The notes: a model not told the origin generated them from the letters alone. Numbered from the stretch's first letter, positions 8,351 to 16,479 are shown. The stretch is 40,186 nucleotides of DNA from Fulvimonas soli (GCF_003148905.1 NZ_QGHC01000006.1:1-40186), one strand, 5' to 3'. Numbers and translations are program-made.

Positions 8351-8470
8351 GGCGAAACGTGCGCCTGGACCGGGGCGTCCCGGGGGCCGAGGCTCCAAAG
8401 GAAGTGCGCCCCCGGGGCGCGCCCTGGATATCGTCCGGCGGCGGATGGCCCGGCGGCTTCCCCGTTCCCT

Positions 8471-9085
8471 CTAGAAATCGTCCGGCGGCGGCGGATGATC
8501 CGGCGGGCCGTCGCCCGGCGGCGGGCGGTCCGGCGGCGGGCCGCCGTGGCCGCGCGGCGGCGGGGGCGGCACCACGCCGTTGGGGCCGAGGTTGTCGATC
8601 CACTGGCGGCGCTGCTCGGGCGTCTGCTCGCGCCACTGCCGCATCAGCTGCTCGCGCTGCTCCGGCGGCAGCCGCTGGAAGCGCTCGAAGGCCTGGTGCA
8701 GCTGCTCGCGCTTCTGCGGCGAGAGCTTCTCGAACTTCTGCATGTTCCGCCGCGCCGCGGCACGCTGCTCCGGCGTCATCTGCTGCCAGTGCTCGATGTG
8801 CTCGCGGATGCGCTCGCGCTGCTGCGGCGGCAGGGTGGACCAGTGCTGCGCGCGCTCGAGCAGGTGCGACTGCCGGCGCGGCGGCAGGCTGTCCCACTTG
8901 TCGCGCAGCGGCGCCAGCACGTCCTGCTCGGCCGGGCTGAGCTCGCGCCACGCGCGCGGCGGCGGCGGCTGGTCGCGGCCGGGCGGCGGCGGGGGCGGCA
9001 GGTCCTGCGCGCGCAGCGGCGCGGGGGCGCACAGGCCGAGCAGGGCGGCGAGCAGGGCGGACAGGAGCGGGCGGGGCGTGGTCAT
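8471..9085 (-). CDS. DUF3106-like secreted protein
   Basis: A 204-residue exported protein with a signal peptide ending near LRAQDLPP. The body is a series of amphipathic helices built on the repeated pattern L-(S/P)-P-x-(Q/E)-(R/Q)-(E/R)-(Q/R), for example LSPAEQDVL, LPPQQRERI, MTPEQRAAA, LSPQKREQL, LPPEQREQL and QTPEQRRQW. This is the hallmark of DUF3106. N- and C-terminal regions are proline-rich (PPPPPPRGHGGPPP). It is probably periplasmic; the function is unknown. It starts 1 base after the stop of the upstream small membrane protein, so it is the last gene of a sigma factor operon and may be under that factor's control. Confidence 0.85.
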   Translation of the reverse strand: MTTPRPLLSALLAALLGLCAPAPLRAQDLPPPPPPGRDQPPPPRAWRELSPAEQDVLAPLRDKWDSLPPRRQSHLLERAQHWSTLPPQQRERIREHIEHWQQMTPEQRAAARRNMQKFEKLSPQKREQLHQAFERFQRLPPEQREQLMRQWREQTPEQRRQWIDNLGPNGVVPPPPPRGHGGPPPDRPPPGDGPPDHPPPPDDF

Positions 9086-9086
9086 G

Positions 9087-9479
9087 TCAATGCGCGGTGG
9101 CGCCGCCGCCGTTGCCGTTGGCGGCGAGCCAGCCGTAGAAGTCCAGGTCCTGGTAGAGGTTGGGGTCGGCGCTGTCCGGGTCGGGCGGCAGCTCGCTGTC
9201 CAGCGTGTCGCCGGCGGCCGCCGCGGTCGCCGGCGCGGTCTGCGGCGCGCGGCTGGGCGACGACGGCCAGATCATCAGCGCCGCCAGCGCCAGCACCGCG
9301 AAGGCGCCCGCCGGCAGCAGCGTGCGGCGCAGCAGCGGGTGCGCCGGCCGCGCCGCGCCCGCCGCCAGCGCGGCGCGGCGCGCGGCGCGCAGCCGGCCGG
9401 CGGTCGCCGGATCGAGCCGGCGGCTGGCCTCCAGGTGCAGCGCGCGGGCGCGCTGTTCGAAACGGTCGGGCGTGTTCAT
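9087..9479 (-). CDS. Small single-TM protein of a sigma factor operon (DUF3619-like; possible anti-sigma)
   Basis: A 130-residue protein with an Arg/Ala-rich cytoplasmic N-terminus (RFEQRARALHLEASRRLDPA), one membrane helix (LLPAGAFAVLALAALMIW) and an acidic periplasmic tail (ELPPDPDSADPNLYQDLDFYGWL). The layout fits DUF3619 proteins, which I recall next to DUF3106 genes, and also an anti-sigma factor; neither is proven. ATG 9479 overlaps the sigma factor stop (ATGA) and has GGAGG 7 bases upstream, whereas ATG 9485 would leave only one base of spacing. Translational coupling to the sigma factor is therefore likely. Confidence 0.78.
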   Translation of the reverse strand: MNTPDRFEQRARALHLEASRRLDPATAGRLRAARRAALAAGAARPAHPLLRRTLLPAGAFAVLALAALMIWPSSPSRAPQTAPATAAAAGDTLDSELPPDPDSADPNLYQDLDFYGWLAANGNGGGATAH

Positions 9480-10120
9480 CGCCATTCCTCCAGATGTTCG
9501 CGCAGGTGCTGCATGGCGCGCGACAGGTGTGTCTTCACGCTGCCCTCGGAGCAGCCCATGGCCTGCGCGGTCTCGGCCACGTCCAGGCCCTCCAGCACGC
9601 GCAGCATGAACGCCTCGCGCTGGCGCCGCGGCAGCTTGCGCACCGCGGCGGCCAGGTCCGCGTAGGACTGCGCGTCGTGCAGGCGCTCCGGCGGGCCGGG
9701 CGCGTCGTCGGCCGGCTCCCAGGCGGGCAGCTCGTCGCCGTCGTCGTCGCGGCCGCCGCCGAGCCAGCCCACCACGATGGAGCGCACCTTGCGGCGGCGC
9801 TGCAGGTCCACGATGCGCCGGCGCAGGATGCCCCAGAACAGCGGCGTCCACTCCTGCGGCGGCTTGTCCCGGTAGTGCTTGACCAGGCGCAGCATGGCGT
9901 CCTGCACCGCGTCCAGCGCGTCCTCGCGGTGGCCGAGGTTGAGCTCGGCCAGGCGGAAGGCGCGCCGCTCCACCTGGGCCAGGAAGGCGTCCAGCGTGGC
10001 GGGCGCGGCCGCCTCGCCGCCCAGGTTTTCCTCCAGCAGGCCGGCCAGCGCGTTCATGTCGGCCCCGGCCCCGGCGTCGGCAGGCTCATCCACGGGCTCC
10101 ATCGGTTCGTTCCCGCCCAT
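9476..10120 (-). CDS. RNA polymerase sigma factor, sigma-70 (ECF) family
   Basis: A protein of about 214 residues with sigma region 2 (FRLAELNLGHREDALDAVQDAM, then LLFWGILRRRIVDLQRRRKVRS-like sequence) and region 4 (LPRRQREAFMLRVLEGL and AETAQAMGCSEGSVKTHLSRA, the DNA-binding helix-turn-helix). The two are joined by an acidic linker (RDDDGDELPAW). The start is uncertain: ATG 10120 is used, with ATG 10102 and ATG 10057 as alternatives; the region 2 homology begins after 10057. It heads an operon with the single-TM protein and the DUF3106 protein, and it is divergent from pntAB with only 72 bases between the starts. Confidence 0.88.
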   Translation of the reverse strand: MGGNEPMEPVDEPADAGAGADMNALAGLLEENLGGEAAAPATLDAFLAQVERRAFRLAELNLGHREDALDAVQDAMLRLVKHYRDKPPQEWTPLFWGILRRRIVDLQRRRKVRSIVVGWLGGGRDDDGDELPAWEPADDAPGPPERLHDAQSYADLAAAVRKLPRRQREAFMLRVLEGLDVAETAQAMGCSEGSVKTHLSRAMQHLREHLEEWR

Positions 10121-10192
10121 CAACGCGGCAGTCTCGCGCGGGTTGACCGCCGCCCGTATGATGCGGCAACGGTGTCCTGACGGGGTGGGGTC

Positions 10193-10495
10193 ATGATCGA
10201 CGGGTTCCTGGCGCTGTACATCTTCATGCTGGCCGCTTTCACCGGGTACGAGATCATTGCGCGGGTGCCGGTGATCCTGCACACGCCGCTGATGTCCGGT
10301 TCCAACTTCGTTCACGGCATCGTGCTGGTCGGCGCCATGATCGCACTGGGGCACGCGCAGACGCCATTCGGCATCGCCGCCGGCTTCCTCGGCGTGCTGC
10401 TGGGCGCGGGCAACGCCGCCGGCGGCTACGTGGTGACCGAGCGCATGCTGGAGATGTTCAAGTCCAGCAAGCCCGCCGGCAGGGAGGCCAAGTGA
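10193..10495 (+). CDS. pntAB: NAD(P) transhydrogenase subunit alpha part 2 (membrane)
   Basis: A 100-residue membrane protein with three hydrophobic helices (GFLALYIFMLAAFTGYEI, NFVHGIVLVGAMIALGHA, FGIAAGFLGVLLGAGNAAGGYV). It is part of membrane domain II, the proton channel of transhydrogenase. The motif TPLMSGSNFVHGI is characteristic of PntAB. The gene overlaps pntB by one base (TGATG). Its 5' neighbour is the divergent sigma factor gene rather than pntAA, which is unusual because pntAA and pntAB are normally contiguous. Confidence 0.95.
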   Translation: MIDGFLALYIFMLAAFTGYEIIARVPVILHTPLMSGSNFVHGIVLVGAMIALGHAQTPFGIAAGFLGVLLGAGNAAGGYVVTERMLEMFKSSKPAGREAK

Positions 10496-11928
10496 TGGCC
10501 TGGCTGCCGGTGGCGATCAAGGCCTGCTACTTCCTCGCCGCGCTGCTGTTCATCCTGGGCCTGAAACGGATGAGCTCGCCGCGCACCGCGCGCGGCGGCA
10601 TCGTCTGGGCCGGCGCGGGCATGCTGCTGGCGGTGCTGGCCACGTTCGCGCTGCCGGACCTGCACCACCGCGGGCTGATCCTGGCCGCGGTGCTGGTCGG
10701 CGTGGCGGCGGCCTGGTGGTCCGGGCGGCGCGTGGCGATGACCGCGATGCCGCAGATGGTGGCGCTGTACAACGGCATGGGCGGCGGCGCGGCGGCGGCG
10801 ATCGGCGCGGTGGAGCTGGTCGGCTACGCCGGCGCGGCGGTCACCCTGCTCGACGGCGGCGAGTTCACCGCCAGCGGCGACGGCGGCCCCGGCCTGGCGC
10901 CGCTGGCGCTGGCGGTGCTGGGCGCGCTGATCGGCGCGGTGAGCTTCTCCGGCTCGCTGATCGCCTTCGCCAAGCTGCAGGGCTGGCTGGACCGGCGCTT
11001 CGTGTTCCCCGGCCAGCGCGCGGTGAACCTCGTGGTGCTGGCGGCCGCGCTGGCGGCGGGCGCCGCGCTGGTGTGCGGCCAGCTCACGCTGCCGCTGGTC
11101 GGGCTGTTCTTCGCGCTGGCGCTGCTGTTCGGCCTGCTGATGACGCTGCCGATCGGCGGCGCCGACATGCCGGTGGTGATCTCGCTGTACAACGCCTTCA
11201 CCGGCCTGGCGGTGGCGTTCGAGGGCTTCGTGCTGCAGAACGAGGCGATGATCATCGCCGGCACCGTGGTGGGCGCGGCGGGCACGCTGCTCACGCAGCT
11301 GATGGCCAGGGCGATGAACCGTTCGCTCGGCAACGTGCTGTTCGGCAGCTTCGGCGCGGCGGCCGGCGCGGCGGGACAGGCGATCGCCGGCAGCCAGAAG
11401 CCGGTCGAGGCCTCGGACGCGGCGGTGATGATGGCCTACGCCGAGCGCGTGGTGATCGTGCCGGGCTACGGCATGGCGGTGGCGCAGGCGCAGCACAAGG
11501 TGTGGGAGTTCGCGCAGCTCCTGATCGCGCGCGGGGTGAAGGTGAAGTTCGCGATCCACCCGGTGGCCGGCCGCATGCCCGGCCACATGAACGTGCTGCT
11601 GGCCGAGGCGGGCGTGCCCTACGACCTGATCGCCGACATGGACGACATCAACCCCGAGTTCCCCGCCACCGACGTGGCGCTGGTGATCGGCGCCAACGAC
11701 GTGGTGAACCCGCTGGCCAAGACCGACCCGGCCTCGCCGATCTACGGCATGCCGATCCTCGACGTGGCGGCGGCGAAGAACGTGATCGTGGTCAAGCGCG
11801 GCAAGGGCACCGGCTTCGCCGGCATCGAGAACGCGCTGTTCTACGCCGACAACGCGCGCATGCTGTACGGCGACGGCCAGGCCGCCGCGGGCGCGCTGGT
11901 GGCGGCGCTGAAGACGCTGGACGGCTGA
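10495..11928 (+). CDS. pntB: NAD(P) transhydrogenase subunit beta
   Basis: A 477-residue protein. It carries the second half of the membrane domain with several helices and the conserved MPQMVALYNGMGGGAAA and MPVVISLYNAFTGLAVAFEG. The C-terminal NADP(H)-binding domain III has VVIVPGYGMAVAQAQH, HPVAGRMPGHMNVLLAEA, ADVALVIGANDVVNPLA and VVKRGKGTGFAGIEN. Together with PntAA and PntAB it forms the complete enzyme. ATG 10495 is preferred over GTG 10492 because AGGGAGG lies 7 bases upstream. It ends 17 bases before a convergent gene, with no clear terminator between. Confidence 0.97.
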   Translation: MAWLPVAIKACYFLAALLFILGLKRMSSPRTARGGIVWAGAGMLLAVLATFALPDLHHRGLILAAVLVGVAAAWWSGRRVAMTAMPQMVALYNGMGGGAAAAIGAVELVGYAGAAVTLLDGGEFTASGDGGPGLAPLALAVLGALIGAVSFSGSLIAFAKLQGWLDRRFVFPGQRAVNLVVLAAALAAGAALVCGQLTLPLVGLFFALALLFGLLMTLPIGGADMPVVISLYNAFTGLAVAFEGFVLQNEAMIIAGTVVGAAGTLLTQLMARAMNRSLGNVLFGSFGAAAGAAGQAIAGSQKPVEASDAAVMMAYAERVVIVPGYGMAVAQAQHKVWEFAQLLIARGVKVKFAIHPVAGRMPGHMNVLLAEAGVPYDLIADMDDINPEFPATDVALVIGANDVVNPLAKTDPASPIYGMPILDVAAAKNVIVVKRGKGTGFAGIENALFYADNARMLYGDGQAAAGALVAALKTLDG

Positions 11929-11945
11929 GCTTCGCCGCCGGCGCG

Positions 11946-12434
11946 TCAGCCGCGGGCGCGGCGCGGCCGGCGGGCGGCGGCCAGCGCGGCCGCCAGCATG
12001 CCGGCGCCGAGCCAGGCCGCGTCGCCGGGCGACAGCGCGTGGCGGCCCAGTTCCAGCAGCATGCCCGGCCCGGCCTGGCGCATCGCCTCCAGCAGGCCCA
12101 GGCCCATCAGCCCGGCGATCTTCGCGGCGGCGGTCAGCGCGCCGACGTAGAGCGTGGCCACCAGCGTGGCCGCCGCGGCCAGCACCGCGGCGGCGACGCC
12201 GGCGGGATGGATCCAGCGCCGCATCGCCACGCCCAGCAGCAGGCCCGCCGGCAGCGCCAGCCACGGCAGCCCGTGGCGCGCCAGCATTACCGGCACCATC
12301 CACACGGCGCCGGCCGCCAGGGCCAGCACGGCGGCGCTGAGCGCGGCGAGCAGCCACTGGAACGCGGTCGACAGGGCGCGGCGGCGGGGCGGGGCGGCGG
12401 CGGGCACGGGGCGTCCTTCGGGCAAAGCCGCCAT
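11946..12434 (-). CDS. Small multi-pass membrane protein of unknown function
   Basis: A 162-residue protein with a basic, proline-rich N-terminus (PEGRPVPAAAPPRRRAL) and about four hydrophobic segments (FQWLLAALSAAVLALAAGAV, LPWLALPAGLLLGVAMRRW, VAAAVLAAAATLVATLYVGA, and a short one near the C-terminus). The tail is Arg-rich (RRPRRARG). I do not recognise a family. ATG 12434 is the start that gives a membrane protein with a short cytoplasmic N-terminus; no Shine-Dalgarno is visible. It is divergent from sufT and convergent with pntB. Confidence 0.65.
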   Translation of the reverse strand: MAALPEGRPVPAAAPPRRRALSTAFQWLLAALSAAVLALAAGAVWMVPVMLARHGLPWLALPAGLLLGVAMRRWIHPAGVAAAVLAAAATLVATLYVGALTAAAKIAGLMGLGLLEAMRQAGPGMLLELGRHALSPGDAAWLGAGMLAAALAAARRPRRARG

Positions 12435-12554
12435 CTTAACCGCTGCGGCGGGGCGGGCGCCTTGAGATGGATGCGCGGTGGCCCGATATGCGCTTTGGCA
12501 CAATAAGCGACCGCGGGCGGCGTCCGTCCGCCCCATCGGCGCAGCAGGATCGGC

Positions 12555-13112
12555 ATGAGTGGCTTCAGTCTGAGCAGCGAACCCTTCACCCTCGAGCGCG
12601 ACTGCGAAGCCGTGATGGTGCCGCAGGGCGAAAGCGTGACGCTGCCGGCCGGCCAGATCGGCTACATCACCCAGGCGCTGGGCGGCAGCTTCACGGTGTA
12701 CGTGGAGGGCAACCTGTTCCGCATCGCCGGCCAGGACGCCGACGCGCTGGGCAAGGAGCCGCCGCCGCCGCTGGAGCTGCCCGCCGACGCCAGCGACGCC
12801 GACGTCGAGAAGCTGGTGTGGCAGCAGCTGCGCACGGTGTTCGACCCGGAGATCCCGATCAACGTGGTCGAGCTGGGGCTGGTCTACGACGTGAGCCTGG
12901 AATCGACCACCCCCGAGCAGCGCAAGGTCTACGTGAAGATGACGCTGACCGCGCCCGGCTGCGGCATGGGCGACATCCTGGTCGACGACGTGCGTACCAA
13001 GCTCGAATTGATCCCCACCGTGGCCGAGGCGGACGTGGACCTGGTGTTCGATCCGCCGTGGAACCACTCGATGATGTCGGACGCGGCCAAGCTCGAGACC
13101 GGCATGCTCTGA
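12555..13112 (+). CDS. sufT: Putative Fe-S cluster assembly protein SufT
   Basis: A 185-residue protein. The N-terminal third (residues 1-65, RDCEAVMVPQGESVTLPAG and GYITQALGGSFTVYV) is specific to SufT. The rest is a MIP18/DUF59 domain (VWQQLRTVFDPEIPINVVEL-GLVYDV) with the conserved cysteine in TAPGCGMGD and the C-terminal VFDPPWNHSMMSDAAKLETG. SufT helps Fe-S cluster maturation in the cytoplasm. Here it stands alone, without other suf genes nearby. An AGGA sequence about 6 bases upstream supports ATG 12555. Confidence 0.93.
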   Translation: MSGFSLSSEPFTLERDCEAVMVPQGESVTLPAGQIGYITQALGGSFTVYVEGNLFRIAGQDADALGKEPPPPLELPADASDADVEKLVWQQLRTVFDPEIPINVVELGLVYDVSLESTTPEQRKVYVKMTLTAPGCGMGDILVDDVRTKLELIPTVAEADVDLVFDPPWNHSMMSDAAKLETGML

Positions 13113-13389
13113 CCGGCGCTCGCCGCCGCCATGGCCGGTTCGCGCCATGGCCGCTCGTCTTCCGTTTCCCTTCTTCGCGCGCGGCGGCACGCGGCGTCGC
13201 CGCGGCCGGGGCGGTGGCGCCATCGCCCGCCGGCCCGTCGGCGCACGCCTCGCGGCACGGCGGTCGCCGGAGAGGCGGTTCGCAAATTAATGCGACTCCA
13301 TTCCGCTTGAAAAATGGCCTACTTGCGGAAGAAAAGGCCAATGACGGCATATGGAATCGTAATTAATTTCGATTATCTCGGGCGCTTAT

Positions 13390-13459
13390 CGCATTGTGTG
13401 AGGCAATGCGCAATTGGGAAAAAATCCCATTGCCGTATCCATTTCCCCGTGCCTATTTT
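13390..13459 (+). promoter_or_regulatory. CRP/Clp-like site and promoter of the S53 peptidase gene
   Basis: In an AT-rich island (about 13280-13480) TGTGA at 13397-13401 is followed after 6 bases by GCGCA, a half-conserved CRP/Clp site (consensus TGTGA-N6-TCACA). TTGCCG (13430-13435), an 18-base spacer and TATTTT (13454-13459) form a candidate promoter. Two inverted repeats overlap it: CGCATTG/CAATGCG (13390-13410) and TGGGA/TCCCA (13415-13429). The same layout occurs before the M4 gene. The remainder of the 564-base gap after sufT (13113-13389) shows no gene. Confidence 0.5.
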
Positions 13460-13464
13460 TGAAA

Positions 13465-13643
13465 ATCCGCCGACATGGCCGCCTGGCGGATGATCCCGTG
13501 ACAGCCTGCTGAGGGGACAGGCCGTCGCCCCCAAGTCCAATTGGGACCCGACGTCGATCCTGCTGGGAGGCAGGGGCAGGACGACGCTACGGCCGACGGG
13601 ATCGCTAGACAGCAAGCATGAGGAGAGCCGTGCTCATCACGGC
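13465..13643 (+). promoter_or_regulatory. Candidate structured 5' leader RNA, copy A (S53 peptidase)
   Basis: Hairpin P0 (ATCCGCC 13465-13471 with GGCGGAT 13485-13491) directly abuts stem P1 (GATCCCGT 13492-13499 with ACGGGATC 13596-13603). P1 encloses 96 bases with further helices, such as CGTCG/CGACG plus TCCTGC/GCAGGA. P1 is followed at once by GCTAGACAGC (13604-13613), then 13 bases and hairpin GCCGTG/CACGGC (13627-13643) and ATGT. The copy before the M4 gene has the same order with compensating base changes. The candidate transcript starts near 13466, about 210 bases before the peptidase start. Confidence 0.6.
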
Positions 13644-13676
13644 ATGTCACTGTCTATTCAATTTCGGGGATAACCA

Positions 13677-16244
13677 ATGCAAAACAAGTTCCTAGTTCTC
13701 CGCCGCAGCCTGCTGGCGGCCGCGGTCGGCTTGACCCTGGCCTCCGCCGCGGCAAGCGCCACCGACGCCAGCACGCTGGCAGCCACCGACACCTCGCCCG
13801 TCGCCGCCCACGCCGTGGCGCTGCGCAAGAACGAAAGCTACACCGGCCAGCTGCCCTTCTCGCAGCCGATGCACGTGGAGATCGCGCTGAAGCTGCGCAA
13901 CGGCGACGAGCTGAAGAGCTTCATCGCCGCCGCCCGCCAGGGCTACGCGCCGCTGGCGCAGCGCTACATGTCGCGCGAGCAGTTCCTGCAGCGCCACGCG
14001 CCGACCGCCGACCAGGCGCAGGCGGTGGCCAACTTCCTGAGCCGCGCGGGCTTCACCAACGTCACCATCTCGGACAACCGCATGCTGGTGTCCGGCGACG
14101 CCACCGCCGACGTGGCGCAGGCGGCGTTCCACACGAGCTTCGCCAAGGTGCGCTCGCACGACGGCCGCGACACCTACGCCAACACCTCCGACGCGCACAT
14201 CCCGGCGGCGCTGCAGGACAGCGTGCTGTCGGTGATCGGCCTGCAGGACGTGCACCGCGCGCACACCTTCGCCCGCGTGGCCAAGCGCGACGCGCTGACG
14301 CCGCAGGCGGTCACCGGCCACAACCCGACCGAGTTCGCCGCGATCTACGGCGGCGCGGGCGCGCCGACCGGCGCCGGCGTCAAGGTGGGCATCATCACCC
14401 AGGGCAAGCTGACCCAGGTGGTGACCGACCTCAACAAGTTCACCTCCAACAACGGCCTGGCCACGGTCACCACCACCACGGTGAACACCAACGGCACCAG
14501 CTCGGACACCTCCGGCCTGGGCGAGTGGGACCTGGACAGCCAGGACATCGTCGGCATGGCCGGCGGCCAGGTGGGCGGGCTGATCTTCTACAACATCCCG
14601 ACCCTGTCCAACTCCAACCTCACCGCCGACATCAACAAGGTGGTCTCGGACAACCAGGTCAAGATCATCAACGTGTCGCTGGGCGAGTGCGAGACCGACG
14701 CCAAGAGCGACGGCTCGGCCGCGGCGCAGGACCAGGCCTTCCAGCAGGCGGTGGCGCAGGGCCAGACCTTCTCGATCTCCACCGGCGACGACGGCGCCGA
14801 CGAGTGCGGCGACGGCGGCACCACGCCGAGCTGGCCGGCGGCCTCGCAGTACGTGGTCGCGGTGGCCGGCACCAAGCTCGACGCCTCCACCACCACTTGG
14901 AACAGCGAGGTGGTGTGGAACGAGCTGTCCAACGACGAGGGTGCCACCGGCGGCAGCGAGAGCACCTTCGAGCCCAAGCCGAGCTGGCAGACGCTGTGGA
15001 CGGGCAGCCACCGCGGCGTGGCCGACGTGGCCTTCGACGGCGATCCGGAGTCCGGCGCCAAGGTGATCGTCAACGGCTCCACCGAGCAGATCGGCGGCAC
15101 CAGCCTGTCGGCGCCGCTGTTCTCCGGCTTCTGGGCCCGCGTGCTGGCCGCCAAGGGCACCGACGTGGGCTTCGCCGGGCCGCTGATCTACCAGCTGCCG
15201 GCGTCGGACTTCCACGACATCACCTCCGGCAACAACGACGGCGAGTCGGCGTCGGCGGGCTACGACCTGGCCAGCGGCCGCGGCAGCATCATCATGGCCA
15301 GCGCCATCAACGACATCGGCGGCGGTGGCGGCGGCGGCACCAACAACCCGCCGGTGGCCAACTTCGGCGTGACCACCAGCGGGCTCACCGCCAGCTTCAC
15401 CGACAGCTCCACCGACAGCGACGGCTCGATCGTCTCGCGCTCGTGGAGCTTCGGCGACGGCGGCACCTCGACCGCGACCAACCCCAGCCACACCTACGCC
15501 GCGGCGGGCACCTACACCGTCTCGCTGACGGTGACCGACGACGACGGCGCCACCAACACCAAGACGCAGTCGGTGACGGTGAGCAGCGGCGGCGGTGGCG
15601 GCGGCGGCAGCCTGCAGAACGGCGTGCCGGTGACCAACCAGTCCGGCTCGAAGGGCCAGCAGCTGAGCTACACGGCGGTGGTGCCCTCGGGCGCCAGCAA
15701 CCTGGTGATCAGCATCTCCGGCGGCTCGGGCGACGCCGACCTGTACGTGAAGTACGGCTCGGCGCCGACGCTCACCAGCTACGACTGCCGTCCGTACAAG
15801 ACCGGCAACAGCGAGAGCTGCACCTTCGCCGCGCCGCAGGCGGGCACGTACTACGTGATGATCAACGGCTATGCCGCGTTCTCCGGCGTCAGCGTGCAGG
15901 CGTCGTGGAGCACGGGCGGCGGCGGTGGCGGCGGCAACGTGCTGCAGAACGGCGTGCCGGTCACCGGCCTGTCGGCGAGCACCGGCAACAGCGTCACGTA
16001 CACGATGAACGTGCCGGCGGGCGAGAGCAGCCTGTCGTTCGCCATCTCCGGCGGCACCGGCGACGCGGACCTGTACGTCAAGCGCGGCTCCGCGCCGACC
16101 ACCAGCAGCTACGACTGCCGTCCGTACAAGACCGGCAACAACGAGACCTGCACGTTCTCGTCGCCGCAGAGCGGTACCTACTACGTCACCGTGCGCGCCT
16201 ACCAGACCTATTCGGGCGTGTCGCTGACCGGCAGCTACCACTGA
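13677..16244 (+). CDS. Secreted S53 (sedolisin/kumamolisin-like) serine-carboxyl peptidase with PKD and two PPC domains
   Basis: An 855-residue exported endopeptidase. In order: signal peptide (about 1-28), Pro-kumamolisin activation domain (about 45-195), S53 catalytic domain (about 220-545), Gly-rich linker, PKD domain (about 555-640, WSFGDGGTST and AAAGTYTVSLTVTDDDG), and two PPC domains (about 645-745 and 755-855) after poly-Gly linkers. Catalytic residues are E283 and D287 in EWDLD, D371 in STGDDG and S476 in GGTSLS. A calcium-site segment (FHDITSGNNDG) follows. The PPC domains are normally cut off during or after secretion. The next gene is another secreted peptidase with the same paired PPC module and the same upstream elements, so the two are probably co-regulated exoenzymes. 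Confidence 0.96.
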   Translation: MQNKFLVLRRSLLAAAVGLTLASAAASATDASTLAATDTSPVAAHAVALRKNESYTGQLPFSQPMHVEIALKLRNGDELKSFIAAARQGYAPLAQRYMSREQFLQRHAPTADQAQAVANFLSRAGFTNVTISDNRMLVSGDATADVAQAAFHTSFAKVRSHDGRDTYANTSDAHIPAALQDSVLSVIGLQDVHRAHTFARVAKRDALTPQAVTGHNPTEFAAIYGGAGAPTGAGVKVGIITQGKLTQVVTDLNKFTSNNGLATVTTTTVNTNGTSSDTSGLGEWDLDSQDIVGMAGGQVGGLIFYNIPTLSNSNLTADINKVVSDNQVKIINVSLGECETDAKSDGSAAAQDQAFQQAVAQGQTFSISTGDDGADECGDGGTTPSWPAASQYVVAVAGTKLDASTTTWNSEVVWNELSNDEGATGGSESTFEPKPSWQTLWTGSHRGVADVAFDGDPESGAKVIVNGSTEQIGGTSLSAPLFSGFWARVLAAKGTDVGFAGPLIYQLPASDFHDITSGNNDGESASAGYDLASGRGSIIMASAINDIGGGGGGGTNNPPVANFGVTTSGLTASFTDSSTDSDGSIVSRSWSFGDGGTSTATNPSHTYAAAGTYTVSLTVTDDDGATNTKTQSVTVSSGGGGGGGSLQNGVPVTNQSGSKGQQLSYTAVVPSGASNLVISISGGSGDADLYVKYGSAPTLTSYDCRPYKTGNSESCTFAAPQAGTYYVMINGYAAFSGVSVQASWSTGGGGGGGNVLQNGVPVTGLSASTGNSVTYTMNVPAGESSLSFAISGGTGDADLYVKRGSAPTTSSYDCRPYKTGNNETCTFSSPQSGTYYVTVRAYQTYSGVSLTGSYH

Positions 16245-16279
16245 GCGAAAGCGGCCCGCGGCGACGCGCGGCCCATGGA

Positions 16280-16310
16280 CTCCCGGCCCTCGCGGGCCGG
16301 GAGTTTTTTT
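16280..16310 (+). terminator. Rho-independent terminator of the S53 peptidase gene
   Basis: A perfect hairpin (arms CTCCCGGCCC and GGGCCGGGAG around a short loop) followed by seven T residues, 36 bases after the peptidase stop codon. It separates the transcription of the two peptidase genes. Confidence 0.92.
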
Positions 16311-16407
16311 GTGGGCGACCGCCGGCGGCCGGCGTCGCGCGGCTGGCGGAGCGCGCCGGCGCGTAAACGGTTTCGCAAGTTCATTCGTGCATCGCCGCAT
16401 GCGCGGC

Positions 16408-16473
16408 TGTGAGGGCAGTCACGCGCCTAGGAAAATTTCCTGCTTGCGCCAGAGGCTTGCGCCGCCCTATCGT
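16408..16473 (+). promoter_or_regulatory. CRP/Clp-like site and promoter of the M4 peptidase gene
   Basis: TGTGA-GGGCAG-TCACG at 16408-16423 matches nine of ten bases of the CRP/Clp consensus. TTGCGC (16444-16449), an 18-base spacer and TATCGT (16468-16473) form a candidate promoter. The -10 element lies 38 bases before stem P1 of the leader, exactly as upstream of the S53 gene. In Xanthomonas, Clp is a c-di-GMP-responsive CRP homologue that controls extracellular enzymes, which fits the gene served. No gene is seen in the 482-base gap 16245-16726. Confidence 0.6.
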
Positions 16474-16479
16474 CAAACG

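Noticed and set aside
12859-13350. A minus-strand gene overlapping sufT and the following gap.
   Set aside because: It overlaps the sufT coding region, its translation is low-complexity and Arg-rich, and the gap is better explained as promoter and leader DNA.
13465-13643. The peptidase leader as a GEMM-I c-di-GMP, TPP, FMN or cobalamin riboswitch.
   Set aside because: The invariant strings of those classes that I know are not present. A covariance-model search is still needed.
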